DNA of 15,097 bases from Bacteroidota bacterium (GTDB lineage Bacteria > Bacteroidota > Bacteroidia > Bacteroidales > Prolixibacteraceae): positions 1 through 15,097 of the forward strand of contig JAMDDG010000217.1 of the NCBI GenBank assembly GCA_023488865.1. Direction: 5' to 3'. Position numbers and translations under genes: made by a program. Positions within the stretch are counted from its first letter, which is position 1. Each line of letters opens with the position of its first letter. Below are positions 8,801 through 15,097 of the stretch, one piece after another. The notes under the pieces were generated by a model, which saw only the letters and a list, made by a program, of their open reading frames with translations, did not search any database and was not told the origin of the DNA.

Positions 8801-8994
8801 CAGTGGAAAAGCTTAAAATCTTCAGTAAACTGGGTGTGTCTATTTCCGGACAGAACTTATTTATCATTACAAAATACAAAGGATTTGATCCGGATGTAAA
8901 CAGTTTTACAAACAATGGGAACATTATTGGGGTCGATTTCAATTCATATCCGTCCCAGAAATCGATAAACATTGGATTAAATGCCAGTTTTTAA
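5899..8994 (+). CDS. SusC-like TonB-dependent outer-membrane transporter
   Basis: A protein of 1031 residues, normal for a SusC/RagA transporter, which imports glycan fragments across the outer membrane using TonB energy and works under a SusD lid. Residues 1-20 (MKKIWIFYLLIILSSPLYAQ) are a signal peptide. A carboxypeptidase-regulatory-like beta-sandwich follows (~21-90; ISGRVSG, LPGVSVVVKGT, STDANGNYSL). The TonB box with the DEVVVVGYGT signature is at residues 99-108, then the plug domain with the SusC-specific stretch DASATAIYGSRGANGVVLIT starting at residue 223, and then a long beta-barrel ending in an aromatic Phe. The ATG at 5899 is chosen over a TTG at 5860 because the signal peptide begins there and the TTG overlaps the candidate -7 promoter element. 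It is the first gene of the plus-strand operon and ends 28 bases before susD. The transported glycan cannot be told from the sequence. Confidence 0.96.
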   Translation: MKKIWIFYLLIILSSPLYAQNTISGRVSGEDGVYLPGVSVVVKGTTQGMSTDANGNYSLKAPENSVLVFSFIGCQTQEVKVKGTKPINVVMKNSTEALDEVVVVGYGTMKRSDVTGSVTTVKVDPREATQVNTVDKLLQGKAAGIDVVSGNGAPGAALNVKIRGVGTLTGNTEPLYVVDGVIINTASQEVPTGFQNGNYTQETQNGLTDLNPQDIESIEILKDASATAIYGSRGANGVVLITTKKGTSGKGIISFSTNTQISTVSKKIPLLDGKEFAQYDNELSGILGRVPKYSVTPAGLDSLQTINWQDYAEQISVNQIYRLTMSGKAEKTNYYVAGGFSDNQGIIKTTGVKTGDFRINLIQEVNSRLKLSSNTGITYQNNNWVQGTERLGQANSSMIRSMLRKSPLIGIVVDPTVEDGFLSSESPKTWFDEFQDKSNEFRVISSLNVDYKFSKVFSYRLTLGGDYRNKSRQLFWGPDLWAGSTTNGKATYAELRSMSYDIENLLLINKAFGKFHKLNGTIGITYDSNSLVNNSAQGDNFFNTTLQADGIGLAQVNYPFNFNKNTTSVLSALSRAEYSYHKRYLLTATIRADGASKFAPGRKFGYFPSAAFAWRASEEDFIRNLNLFSNLKFRFGWGLTGVQTIGAYQTQALYNFVQYPNPDKSLQAGEVSSRISNNQLTWEHSKQYNIGTDIGFYKDRLTVNVDVYNKTSSDLLQNFRIAPSSGFSTIAMNIGSIENKGLEITMNGVIIDKTVKWSLGGNIAFNRNKLLNLGLPSATWGTQDRIAYQGVNVSTGNQLKTPANIFIQGEPVGLFWGYKTDGIYQYSDTTTTLIYNGTKLVPGDIKFVDQNKDGIIDAKDQTIIGNPNPDFTYGINTSFSYKNLKLDLYFNGVYGRDICNANLVFEEYASIAGNNIRKAAWDGAWRPDNQSNSYTRIGYTLPTELNDRFIENGSYLRMSNISLSYSIPVEKLKIFSKLGVSISGQNLFIITKYKGFDPDVNSFTNNGNIIGVDFNSYPSQKSINIGLNASF

Positions 8995-9022
8995 TTTGTT
9001 CAAACGTTTTAATTCTAATTAT

Positions 9023-10579
9023 ATGAAAAAGATAATCTATTTTCTAAGTATATTTTTCCTCATTATTTTTTACAGTTGCGAAAGCCTTATCGATGAAAAA
9101 GTATATACTAATTTGTCTTCTACTAATCTTTTTACATCAGAGAGTGGTTGTGAAGCAGCTTTAACCGGAGTGTATGCAAGTTTCTTTGATTCATGGTATT
9201 ACGGAAATGTTTATCCTGAACTTATCTGTAATTTAACCGGATTATACACTGAGAAAGTTAAAACTGTGGATTACAACACGTTTGCAATCAATTCAGCAAC
9301 TCCGTATATCTCTCAGGTGTGGCAAAGGTCATGGCAAATAATTGGACGGGCCAACGATGTATTGTATAATGTGTCGCGTGCTAATATCAACATCGATACG
9401 AAGAACCGTATTCTTGGTGAAGCTTATTTTATCAGGGCCAAAACTTATTTCGATAATGTCCGCTTATGGGGCGCCCTGCCGCTTCGCCTGGAACCTGCAT
9501 CGCAGGAAAATATTAATGTTCCGCGTTCTCCGTCAGATACAATCTATGCACATATTATCGCTGATCTTGATTCAGCCAAGCGTCTTTTACCTGAACCAGG
9601 GAATAATATTTTAGGCCGTCCACACAGGTATGCAGCTTATGCCCTTGCGGAGAAAGTTTATCTCACCCTGGCCGGAAACAATCCGTCGTCGCCATATTGG
9701 CAAAAATCGCTCGATGAAGGATTAGTTGTATATAATAGCAATGCCTACCGTTTGGTGAGGCCATACAAGGATTTATGGGATGTGAATAAACAAAATTCAA
9801 CAGAATCAATTTTTGAGATCCAAGGCTCTGCCCTTCTTACAGCTGGCGGAAGTCTTACAAAGACTTTCCTGCCGCTAGGCAGTACATTAACCCCTTTAGC
9901 AAATACCTGGGGGCGTGCTCAAGTCAATAAAGAAGTTTACAACCAACATGTTACCCAGTACAAAGGCGACCCACGGATTGATGCGACTTTTCTAGATAGT
10001 TCTTATGTAAATAATAAAACCTTAAAGAAGATCAACATTTACCCTGTTCAGAAAACAGGTGTTAATAGCTATGTTTATATCATGAAATATGTAGATCCTG
10101 CTTATGTGGGAAGCTCAAACTGCAATTTCATTTATTTGCGATATGCTGATGTGTTATTGATGTTAGCAGAGGCTGAAAATGAAATCAATGGACCTGCCGG
10201 CGCCTACAGATATGTAAACCAAGTATTAGCTCGTGCGCGTGATAAAAACGGAAATGGGAATACGGATGCTGGAGAAGTAGTACCTGCCGACTGGTCGGGT
10301 ATGACAAAGGATCAGTTTCGCGATCGTATTATGGCTGAACGTGGTTATGAGTTGATTGGGGAATTGCACGAATATTTTGATGTCCGTCGCCGTGGAAAAG
10401 ACTATTTCAAGAAAATACTCGAGGCACATAATACTTATGGTCCAAATTTAGCTAATAAGGAATATATTGCGCCCACAGATGATGTTACAATGGAAAGGAT
10501 CATGTTGCTTCCAATTCCTCAATCTGAAATAGGTACCAATACAGCGATTACGATTGAAAACCAAAATCCGGGCTATTAG
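9023..10579 (+). CDS. SusD/RagB-family surface glycan-binding lipoprotein
   Basis: A 518-residue lipoprotein that binds polysaccharide on the cell surface and caps the SusC barrel. The signal MKKIIYFLSIFFLIIFYSC ends in a lipobox with acylated Cys19, followed by ESLIDEK. The N-terminal half has the TPR-like SusD fold with features such as ILGEAYFIRAKTYFDNVRLWG and IIADLDSAKRLLPE; the C-terminal RagB/SusD half shows YLRYADVLLMLAEAENEING, a GMTKDQFRDRIMAERGYEL helix, YFDVRRRGKDYF and the closing MLLPIPQSEI...NQNPGY signature. The ATG at 9023 is preferred to 8981 because only it places the signal peptide at the N-terminus and because 8981 lies inside susC. It is 28 bases downstream of susC, so the two should be co-transcribed. 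The stop codon lies in a perfect inverted repeat. Ligand unknown. Confidence 0.96.
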   Translation: MKKIIYFLSIFFLIIFYSCESLIDEKVYTNLSSTNLFTSESGCEAALTGVYASFFDSWYYGNVYPELICNLTGLYTEKVKTVDYNTFAINSATPYISQVWQRSWQIIGRANDVLYNVSRANINIDTKNRILGEAYFIRAKTYFDNVRLWGALPLRLEPASQENINVPRSPSDTIYAHIIADLDSAKRLLPEPGNNILGRPHRYAAYALAEKVYLTLAGNNPSSPYWQKSLDEGLVVYNSNAYRLVRPYKDLWDVNKQNSTESIFEIQGSALLTAGGSLTKTFLPLGSTLTPLANTWGRAQVNKEVYNQHVTQYKGDPRIDATFLDSSYVNNKTLKKINIYPVQKTGVNSYVYIMKYVDPAYVGSSNCNFIYLRYADVLLMLAEAENEINGPAGAYRYVNQVLARARDKNGNGNTDAGEVVPADWSGMTKDQFRDRIMAERGYELIGELHEYFDVRRRGKDYFKKILEAHNTYGPNLANKEYIAPTDDVTMERIMLLPIPQSEIGTNTAITIENQNPGY

Positions 10580-10599
10580 AAATAAGTGTAATTTCTAAT
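10575..10599 (+). repeat. AT-rich 9-bp stem-loop over the susD stop codon
   Basis: ATTAGAAAT (10575-10583) and ATTTCTAAT (10591-10599) are perfect reverse complements with a 7-base loop; the TAG stop of susD is inside the left arm. No T-run follows, so it is not a standard terminator. It may act as a transcript-processing or 3'-protecting hairpin that keeps susCD message more abundant than the enzyme genes; that role is inferred. Confidence 0.5.
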
Positions 10600-10642
10600 G
10601 ATCCATATAATAAATTGCTTGTAATCAAATTATTAAAAAAAG

Positions 10643-11854
10643 ATGCAAAAATACTCTAAATCAATATCGACACTTATTTTGGTTTTTGCTTTTACTTTAA
10701 ATTATGGTTGCACTTTCTCTGCAACAAAAAAAGCTGAAGAAATAACCAATAAGCCAAGTGATAATGAATTGACTATTCGTCAAATCATAGATAAATATTA
10801 CCAAAAAAGTTATTTTTATTTTGGCTGCACATCAAAAGCGGAATACCTGGAAGCAGAAAATTCTGAAGCGAAAATTTTTCTCAAAGAGTTCTCTTACAAT
10901 ACTCCATCCAACGAGTTTAAACAAACTTCGGTTTATCCAGAGCCTAATGCTACGTGGAAAGCGGATAATTATCGACAATTGTTGGTTATGGCACGCGAAA
11001 ATGATCAGGTAGTTCGTGCACATTGCCCTATTTCGCCGCAATGTTCAACGTGGGCAAAGCAGGATAATCGTACTGCCGAGGAACTAAAATCAGTGATGAC
11101 CTATTACATGACCAACATGAGTAAAGAACTCGAAGCAAATAAAGATGTTGTGAAGTGGATGGATGTAGTTAACGAGACAGTTGTTTCTACGAAATTGGGC
11201 GATGGTACAAATAATTATTTACCCGGAGATTGGTTTGGTCCGTTAAAAGGAACAGATAGATGGGAAAATCCGTGGTTAAAGATTGGACAGGAAACAGATA
11301 CTGAGCTTAAAGTTCCTATTTATATTAAAACTGCTTTTGAAATTGCAAATAAATATGCTCCAAGTATAAAACATTTGTATAATCATAATGGTAGGTTAGA
11401 ACAGGAAGCGTGGGATAAAGTAAAGCAAACCGTTCTTTATTTACGGAGTAAGGGCTTGCGTGTTGATGCAATAGGTTGGCAGGCACACGTTCCAGTCGGT
11501 TTTGAAAAAGAAGCAGGTACTATGGAAAAACTGAGTAATCTGATTGATTGGTGTTATCAAAACAAACTGGAATTCCATATAACAGAACTTGACACTAAAA
11601 TAGGCAAAGACTTTGATCCAAAATTGCTCAAAGAAAAAGAAAATGAAATTGCCGATACCTATGGTGCCATAGTAGAAACTATGTTGAAAAAGGTTGGAAA
11701 AGGAGCTGTCGCTATCAATTGCTGGACGTTGAAAGATAGAGTAAGGAAAGGAGAGGGGTATTTTGCCGGATTATTTGATTCGGAATTAAACCCCACTCCA
11801 GCCTATTTTCGAGTGAAAGAATTATTGCTAAAATATGCTCCAAAAAACAAATAG
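10643..11854 (+). CDS. Divergent GH10-family glycoside hydrolase, lipoprotein (xylanase-like)
   Basis: A 403-residue protein with a lipoprotein signal (lipobox ending at Cys23, LNYGC), so probably membrane-anchored. Family GH10 retaining enzymes mostly cut beta-1,4-xylan. The acid/base motif is WMDVVNET with Glu178, and the nucleophile motif is HITELD with Glu315; between them lies GLRVDAIGWQAH, another GH10 hallmark, and INCWTLKD with LNPTPAYFRVKELL closes the barrel. The usual RGHxLVWHxQ segment that lines the -1 subsite is replaced: here it reads VRAHCPISPQCSTW (His127, Cys128, Cys134, Trp137), keeping the first His but losing the Trp-His pair. The overall length is close to that of a single catalytic domain with no binding module. 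The gene follows susD by 63 bases and precedes two sulfatases, so the natural substrate may be a sulfated or otherwise modified xylan-like chain. Family placement is strong; calling it a xylanase is a guess. Confidence 0.82.
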   Translation: MQKYSKSISTLILVFAFTLNYGCTFSATKKAEEITNKPSDNELTIRQIIDKYYQKSYFYFGCTSKAEYLEAENSEAKIFLKEFSYNTPSNEFKQTSVYPEPNATWKADNYRQLLVMARENDQVVRAHCPISPQCSTWAKQDNRTAEELKSVMTYYMTNMSKELEANKDVVKWMDVVNETVVSTKLGDGTNNYLPGDWFGPLKGTDRWENPWLKIGQETDTELKVPIYIKTAFEIANKYAPSIKHLYNHNGRLEQEAWDKVKQTVLYLRSKGLRVDAIGWQAHVPVGFEKEAGTMEKLSNLIDWCYQNKLEFHITELDTKIGKDFDPKLLKEKENEIADTYGAIVETMLKKVGKGAVAINCWTLKDRVRKGEGYFAGLFDSELNPTPAYFRVKELLLKYAPKNK

Positions 11855-11883
11855 AATCAAGGACAAATAAATAAATATTACTA

Positions 11884-13491
11884 ATGGAAAATAAAATTTT
11901 TATCTCGAAAAAAAGCATTTGTCTTACGATGATTGGGTTTACAGCTTTTCCATTGTTTGCAAATAGCATTAAAGAAAAAGCGAAGAAACCCAACATTTTA
12001 TTTATCGCGGTTGATGACCTGAAACCCGTATTGGGGTGTTATGGTGACACAATGATTAAAACTCCAAATATTGATAGGTTAGCCAGTCAAAGTACTGTTT
12101 TTTTAAAAAACTATTGCCAACAAGCAGTTTGTGGTCCTACACGAGCTAGCATGATGACTGGTTTGCGCCCTGATATAACCAAAGTATGGGACTTGGTTAC
12201 CAAGATGCGCGATATAAATCCGGATATCGTAACGATACCTCAATATTTTATTAGTCAAGGATATGAAACTTCAGGAATTGGGAAAATATTTCACCCAGGT
12301 ATTACTGATAAATTTCAAGATAAACCTTCCTGGAGCATACCCTATTTAAAACCCGATGATTTCTATTCAAAGAAATTTGGTGAACCAGCGCTTGGCTATC
12401 AAAATCCACAAACAAAAGCATTAATTGAAAAGTATGAGAAAGAAGCAAGAGTGAAAGGATTAAAGGGGAGAAAGGCAATGGAATATGTAACGAAGTTTAT
12501 CAAACCTTCCGTTGAATGTGTTGATGTGCCAGATAATGCTTATGAAGATGGAGCAATGGCTCTAATGGCTAAACAACAGCTGATTGCATTATCCAAAGAC
12601 AATAAACCTTTCTTTTTCGCAGTAGGCTTCCATAAACCACACTTGCCTTTTATTTCTCCTAAAAAATATTGGGATCTCTATAAGCGCGACGAAATGCCTG
12701 TTGCAAAATTTCAGGAGCATGCCAAAAACAGTCCTGATTTGGCTTATCACAACTCGGGTGAATTGAGACACTATACAGATATTGACCCACTTGAAAGCTA
12801 TACAGATCAAGAAAAAGGACAAAAAAACCATATCCGGTTACCTTTAGACAAACAGAAGGAATTGATTCACGGCTATTATGCGGCGGTTTCATACACTGAT
12901 GCCCAAATTGGGATTTTATTGAATACTCTTGACTCTTTGGGGATGCTAAAGAATACTATTATTGTGCTTTGGGGCGACCATGGATGGCATTTGGGCGATC
13001 ATGATTTATGGTGCAAACACACCGACTTTGAAAATGCCACACGCGCTCCACTAATTATTTCAGCTCCCGGCATGAAAGCAGGTCAAACAAAGTCTATGTC
13101 TGAGTTTGTGGATGTTTTCCCTACTTTATGCGATTTAGCTGGAATTCCCATTCCTGCAAATTTAGATAGTAAAAGCTTAGTGCCACTTATGAAGGATAAT
13201 ACTGCGAAAGTAAATGAATATTCCGTTAGTCAATTCCCTCACAATGGATGTATGGGATACTCTATCCGTACGGACCGCTATCGTTTAACCTTTTGGATGA
13301 AGAAAGGATTTAGAAGTTATCAGACTTTCAGTAATGATTTAATTGTTGCCAAAGAGCTTTATGATTATCAAAACGATCCGCTGGAAACGATAAGTGTAAT
13401 TAGTGACTCGCAGTATAAAGTTGTCCAAAAGGATTTGGAAGCCAAATTAATCGCTTATTTTAAAATTCATTCAACTAAGTCAAGCAAATGA
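11884..13491 (+). CDS. S1-family sulfatase, iduronate-2-sulfatase-like
   Basis: A 535-residue exported sulfatase that would hydrolyse a sulfate ester on a carbohydrate in the periplasm. An N-terminal signal runs to about residue 26-28 (TMIGFTAFPLFANS). Metal residues Asp44-Asp45 lie in FIAVDDLKP; the catalytic motif is CGPTR with Cys83, the cysteine type matured to formylglycine by an anSME enzyme, and Arg87. The distal metal site is GDHGWHLGDH (Asp365, His366), with Lys378 and His379 in WCKHTDFENATRAPLI. The stretch around GFHKPHLPF and DVPDNAYEDG is characteristic of iduronate-2-sulfatase relatives (SulfAtlas S1_7-like, judged by eye). In PULs this group also acts on algal polysaccharides, so iduronate is not implied. 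It begins 29 bases after the GH10 gene, and its stop overlaps the next start (ATGA), suggesting translational coupling. Family sure, substrate not. Confidence 0.9.
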   Translation: MENKIFISKKSICLTMIGFTAFPLFANSIKEKAKKPNILFIAVDDLKPVLGCYGDTMIKTPNIDRLASQSTVFLKNYCQQAVCGPTRASMMTGLRPDITKVWDLVTKMRDINPDIVTIPQYFISQGYETSGIGKIFHPGITDKFQDKPSWSIPYLKPDDFYSKKFGEPALGYQNPQTKALIEKYEKEARVKGLKGRKAMEYVTKFIKPSVECVDVPDNAYEDGAMALMAKQQLIALSKDNKPFFFAVGFHKPHLPFISPKKYWDLYKRDEMPVAKFQEHAKNSPDLAYHNSGELRHYTDIDPLESYTDQEKGQKNHIRLPLDKQKELIHGYYAAVSYTDAQIGILLNTLDSLGMLKNTIIVLWGDHGWHLGDHDLWCKHTDFENATRAPLIISAPGMKAGQTKSMSEFVDVFPTLCDLAGIPIPANLDSKSLVPLMKDNTAKVNEYSVSQFPHNGCMGYSIRTDRYRLTFWMKKGFRSYQTFSNDLIVAKELYDYQNDPLETISVISDSQYKVVQKDLEAKLIAYFKIHSTKSSK

Positions 13492-14960
13492 AAACGAAAG
13501 CATTTACGGGCATTGCCCTATCACTATTGGGTAGCAATTTACTCCTTGCGCAGACAAAGCCCAATGTACTCTACATTATGACGGATCAACAGTCGTACAA
13601 TATGATGAGCTGTATGGGCAATAAGTGGCTGAGTACGCCAAATATGGATAAAATTGCCAGAATGGGATATCGCTTCGATAAAACATACTGTGCCAATCCT
13701 GTTTGTATGCCATCACGATATGCCCTGCTTACAGGGCATTATGGTTCGGAAGTAGGGGCTAAGCAAAACATCGATAAGCTAATCTATTCTACACCAAAGT
13801 TAAGGGAAATAGTTACAGAAAGCGCCTTGGGAAATGTTTTCCACAAAGCAGGTTACGAAACTCTTTACTCCGGGAAAGTACATCTTTACGGAACAAAAGA
13901 TGTATCTGAATATGGTTTTAAACTAAATAATACCGACCCTTATGATGGCCCGGCGATTTATGCGGAAAAAGTCCTGTCTGAAATGGGAAAAGAGAAAAGG
14001 GATAAACCTTTTTTATTGTTTCTTTCTTTTCTGAATCCTCATGACATAAATGCTAAAGTAGGGGTAATCACACCCACACGGGTTGTTCCGGTAGAACACA
14101 CACGTGAGCCGTCAAGGATCCTGGCACTGCAAAAAGCCTTAAGCCCGCAGGAGTATCGAAAACAAATTCCACCCCGGGTGCCCAATACCGCTCCGATTAG
14201 TGATGAAAGGCCTGATATGATACCTAAAGGATCAACTGTATCAAGAGGTTGGGATGATGCGCAATGGAACCTTTATAGTTGGATGTATTATAGGTTAACG
14301 GAAAGTGTTGATGCTCAAATTGGACGGGTATTAACAGCCTTGGAAAAATCTGGACTTGAAGACAATACCATTATCGTTTTTACATCCGATCATGGCGAAA
14401 TGAATGGGGCGCATGGCTTAATAGCCAAGAATGTCATGTTTGAAGAATGTCAGCATGTGCCATTGATCTTTGCCGGTAAAGGCATTAAACGTAACTATTC
14501 CGACAAAACGACCTTGGTTTGCAATGGGCTGGATTTCCTGCCAACCTTATGTGACCTGGTTGGAATCCAACCCCCGAAAGGACTTTCCGGAATTTCGCTC
14601 AAACCTTTCCTTACCGGCGAAGGGAAGAAACCAGACCGTAAATATATCGTCACCGAGAGCTATAACGGATATCAGATTAACGATGGGCGATATAAATTTA
14701 CCATCTACGAGATACCGGGCCACCCGGAAACATTAACTGATCTGAAAACGAATCCAGGCGAAACGATTGATTATATTAATAACCCTTCGTATACTGAAAT
14801 TAAATCAGATTTAAAACAGAAGTTGATGGCTAATTTGTCGCAAAGAGGACTTACACCCCTGCCAGATCATGTGACCAACAAAAATATCCGACCATTTGAT
14901 AAAGCGGGAAAGGCAATAAAACGTGGGGAAAAGAAGTCTAAAATAAATATAGAACAGTAA
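13488..14960 (+). CDS. S1-family sulfatase, second in the operon
   Basis: A 490-residue exported sulfatase. The signal peptide MKTKAFTGIALSLLGSNLLLAQ leads straight into KPNVLYIMTDQQ, where Asp33-Gln34 supply metal ligands (Asp-Gln in place of the Asp-Asp of the upstream sulfatase). The catalytic motif is CMPSR with Cys73 and Arg77, followed by YALLTGHYGS. The distal metal site is SDHGEMNGAHGL (Asp301, His302) with Lys314 and the following FEECQHVPLIF. The protein ends in a lysine-rich tail. It resembles the arylsulfatase/choline-sulfatase-like branch of S1 more than the iduronate-like branch of its neighbour, so the two should attack different sulfate positions or sugars. The ATG overlaps the TGA of the upstream sulfatase by 4 bases. 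Its codons look more GC-rich than those of the upstream sulfatase, which might hint at separate recruitment. Exact subfamily and substrate are not assignable here. Confidence 0.9.
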   Translation: MKTKAFTGIALSLLGSNLLLAQTKPNVLYIMTDQQSYNMMSCMGNKWLSTPNMDKIARMGYRFDKTYCANPVCMPSRYALLTGHYGSEVGAKQNIDKLIYSTPKLREIVTESALGNVFHKAGYETLYSGKVHLYGTKDVSEYGFKLNNTDPYDGPAIYAEKVLSEMGKEKRDKPFLLFLSFLNPHDINAKVGVITPTRVVPVEHTREPSRILALQKALSPQEYRKQIPPRVPNTAPISDERPDMIPKGSTVSRGWDDAQWNLYSWMYYRLTESVDAQIGRVLTALEKSGLEDNTIIVFTSDHGEMNGAHGLIAKNVMFEECQHVPLIFAGKGIKRNYSDKTTLVCNGLDFLPTLCDLVGIQPPKGLSGISLKPFLTGEGKKPDRKYIVTESYNGYQINDGRYKFTIYEIPGHPETLTDLKTNPGETIDYINNPSYTEIKSDLKQKLMANLSQRGLTPLPDHVTNKNIRPFDKAGKAIKRGEKKSKINIEQ

Positions 14961-14978
14961 AAAATTAAACAAATAATT

Positions 14979-15097
14979 ATGGATGCTGAAAAATTATCAA
15001 TTTCCAGAAAATTAACGTTAAAAAAATTAGGCAGTTTATCTGTGGGCCTTCTTTTTACTACATCAATTATCCAAAACGCATCGGCGGCAGAAAGAGC
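14979..15097 (+). CDS. Exported protein, N-terminal 39 residues only (runs off the window)
   Basis: ATG at 14979, 18 bases after the second sulfatase, opens a frame without stop to the window end. The visible part starts MDAEKLSISRKLTLKKLGSL, continues with a hydrophobic stretch and reaches QNASAAERA, a plausible signal-peptidase I site after ASA. The SRKLTLKKLG stretch is like a weak Tat motif (consensus S-R-R-x-F-L-K) with the second Arg replaced by Lys, a pattern seen in exported oxidoreductases and some hydrolases of Bacteroidota. The close spacing implies it is part of the same operon. Function cannot be named because no mature domain is visible. Confidence 0.7.
   Translation, partial: MDAEKLSISRKLTLKKLGSLSVGLLFTTSIIQNASAAER

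Noticed and set aside
8981..8983. Upstream ATG for SusD inside the end of susC
   Set aside because: It adds 14 residues before a standard lipoprotein signal; ATG 9023 gives a normal lipobox at Cys19.
11884..13491. A glycosaminoglycan-specific role for the iduronate-2-sulfatase-like enzyme
   Set aside because: The resemblance is only at family level, the subfamily has members acting on algal glycans, and no GAG lyase or unsaturated glucuronyl hydrolase is present in the window.

Overview
The window looks like part of a Bacteroidota chromosome, most likely a marine or sediment member of the Bacteroidia. The evidence is a divergent hybrid two-component regulator and a SusC/SusD pair, a candidate TAnnTTTG promoter element, AT-rich intergenic DNA, and lipoprotein and Sec signals of the Bacteroidota kind. 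The core is one polysaccharide utilization locus (PUL). No tRNA, rRNA, CRISPR array or intact transposase was seen.

Layout. Bases 1-156 hold the last 51 codons of a GH3 beta-glucosidase-type enzyme. Bases ~200-929 are a badly decayed S1 sulfatase: the catalytic CAPSR motif, the SDHGG metal motif and the C-terminal region survive, but in three different frames, joined by large internal deletions. Bases 930-1554 have no convincing gene and contain several inverted repeats that look like a dispersed repeat. Bases 1555-5565 (minus strand) encode a full hybrid two-component sensor/regulator. A 333-base divergent control region follows. The plus strand then carries a closely spaced run: SusC (5899-8994), SusD (9023-10579), a divergent GH10 lipoprotein (10643-11854), an iduronate-2-sulfatase-like S1 sulfatase (11884-13491), a second S1 sulfatase overlapping it by 4 bases (13488-14960), and the start of another exported protein (14979 to the window end).

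How the genes fit together. The regulator probably senses a released oligosaccharide in the periplasm and switches on the susC-led operon. SusD would capture the glycan at the surface and SusC would import it in a TonB-dependent way. The GH10-family enzyme, whose lipobox suggests a membrane-anchored protein, would cut the backbone, and the two exported sulfatases would remove sulfate esters. The target is therefore inferred to be a sulfated, possibly xylose-containing polysaccharide, but the GH10 enzyme is divergent around the active site and the substrate cannot be fixed from sequence alone.

The most noteworthy points are the sulfatase relic, whose main deletion seems to have happened at a chance similarity between the DNA for two unrelated catalytic motifs; the GH10 enzyme with a rewritten substrate-binding segment; and repeated TATTGTG motifs in the divergent control region. 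I did not find strong evidence of a wholly new system.
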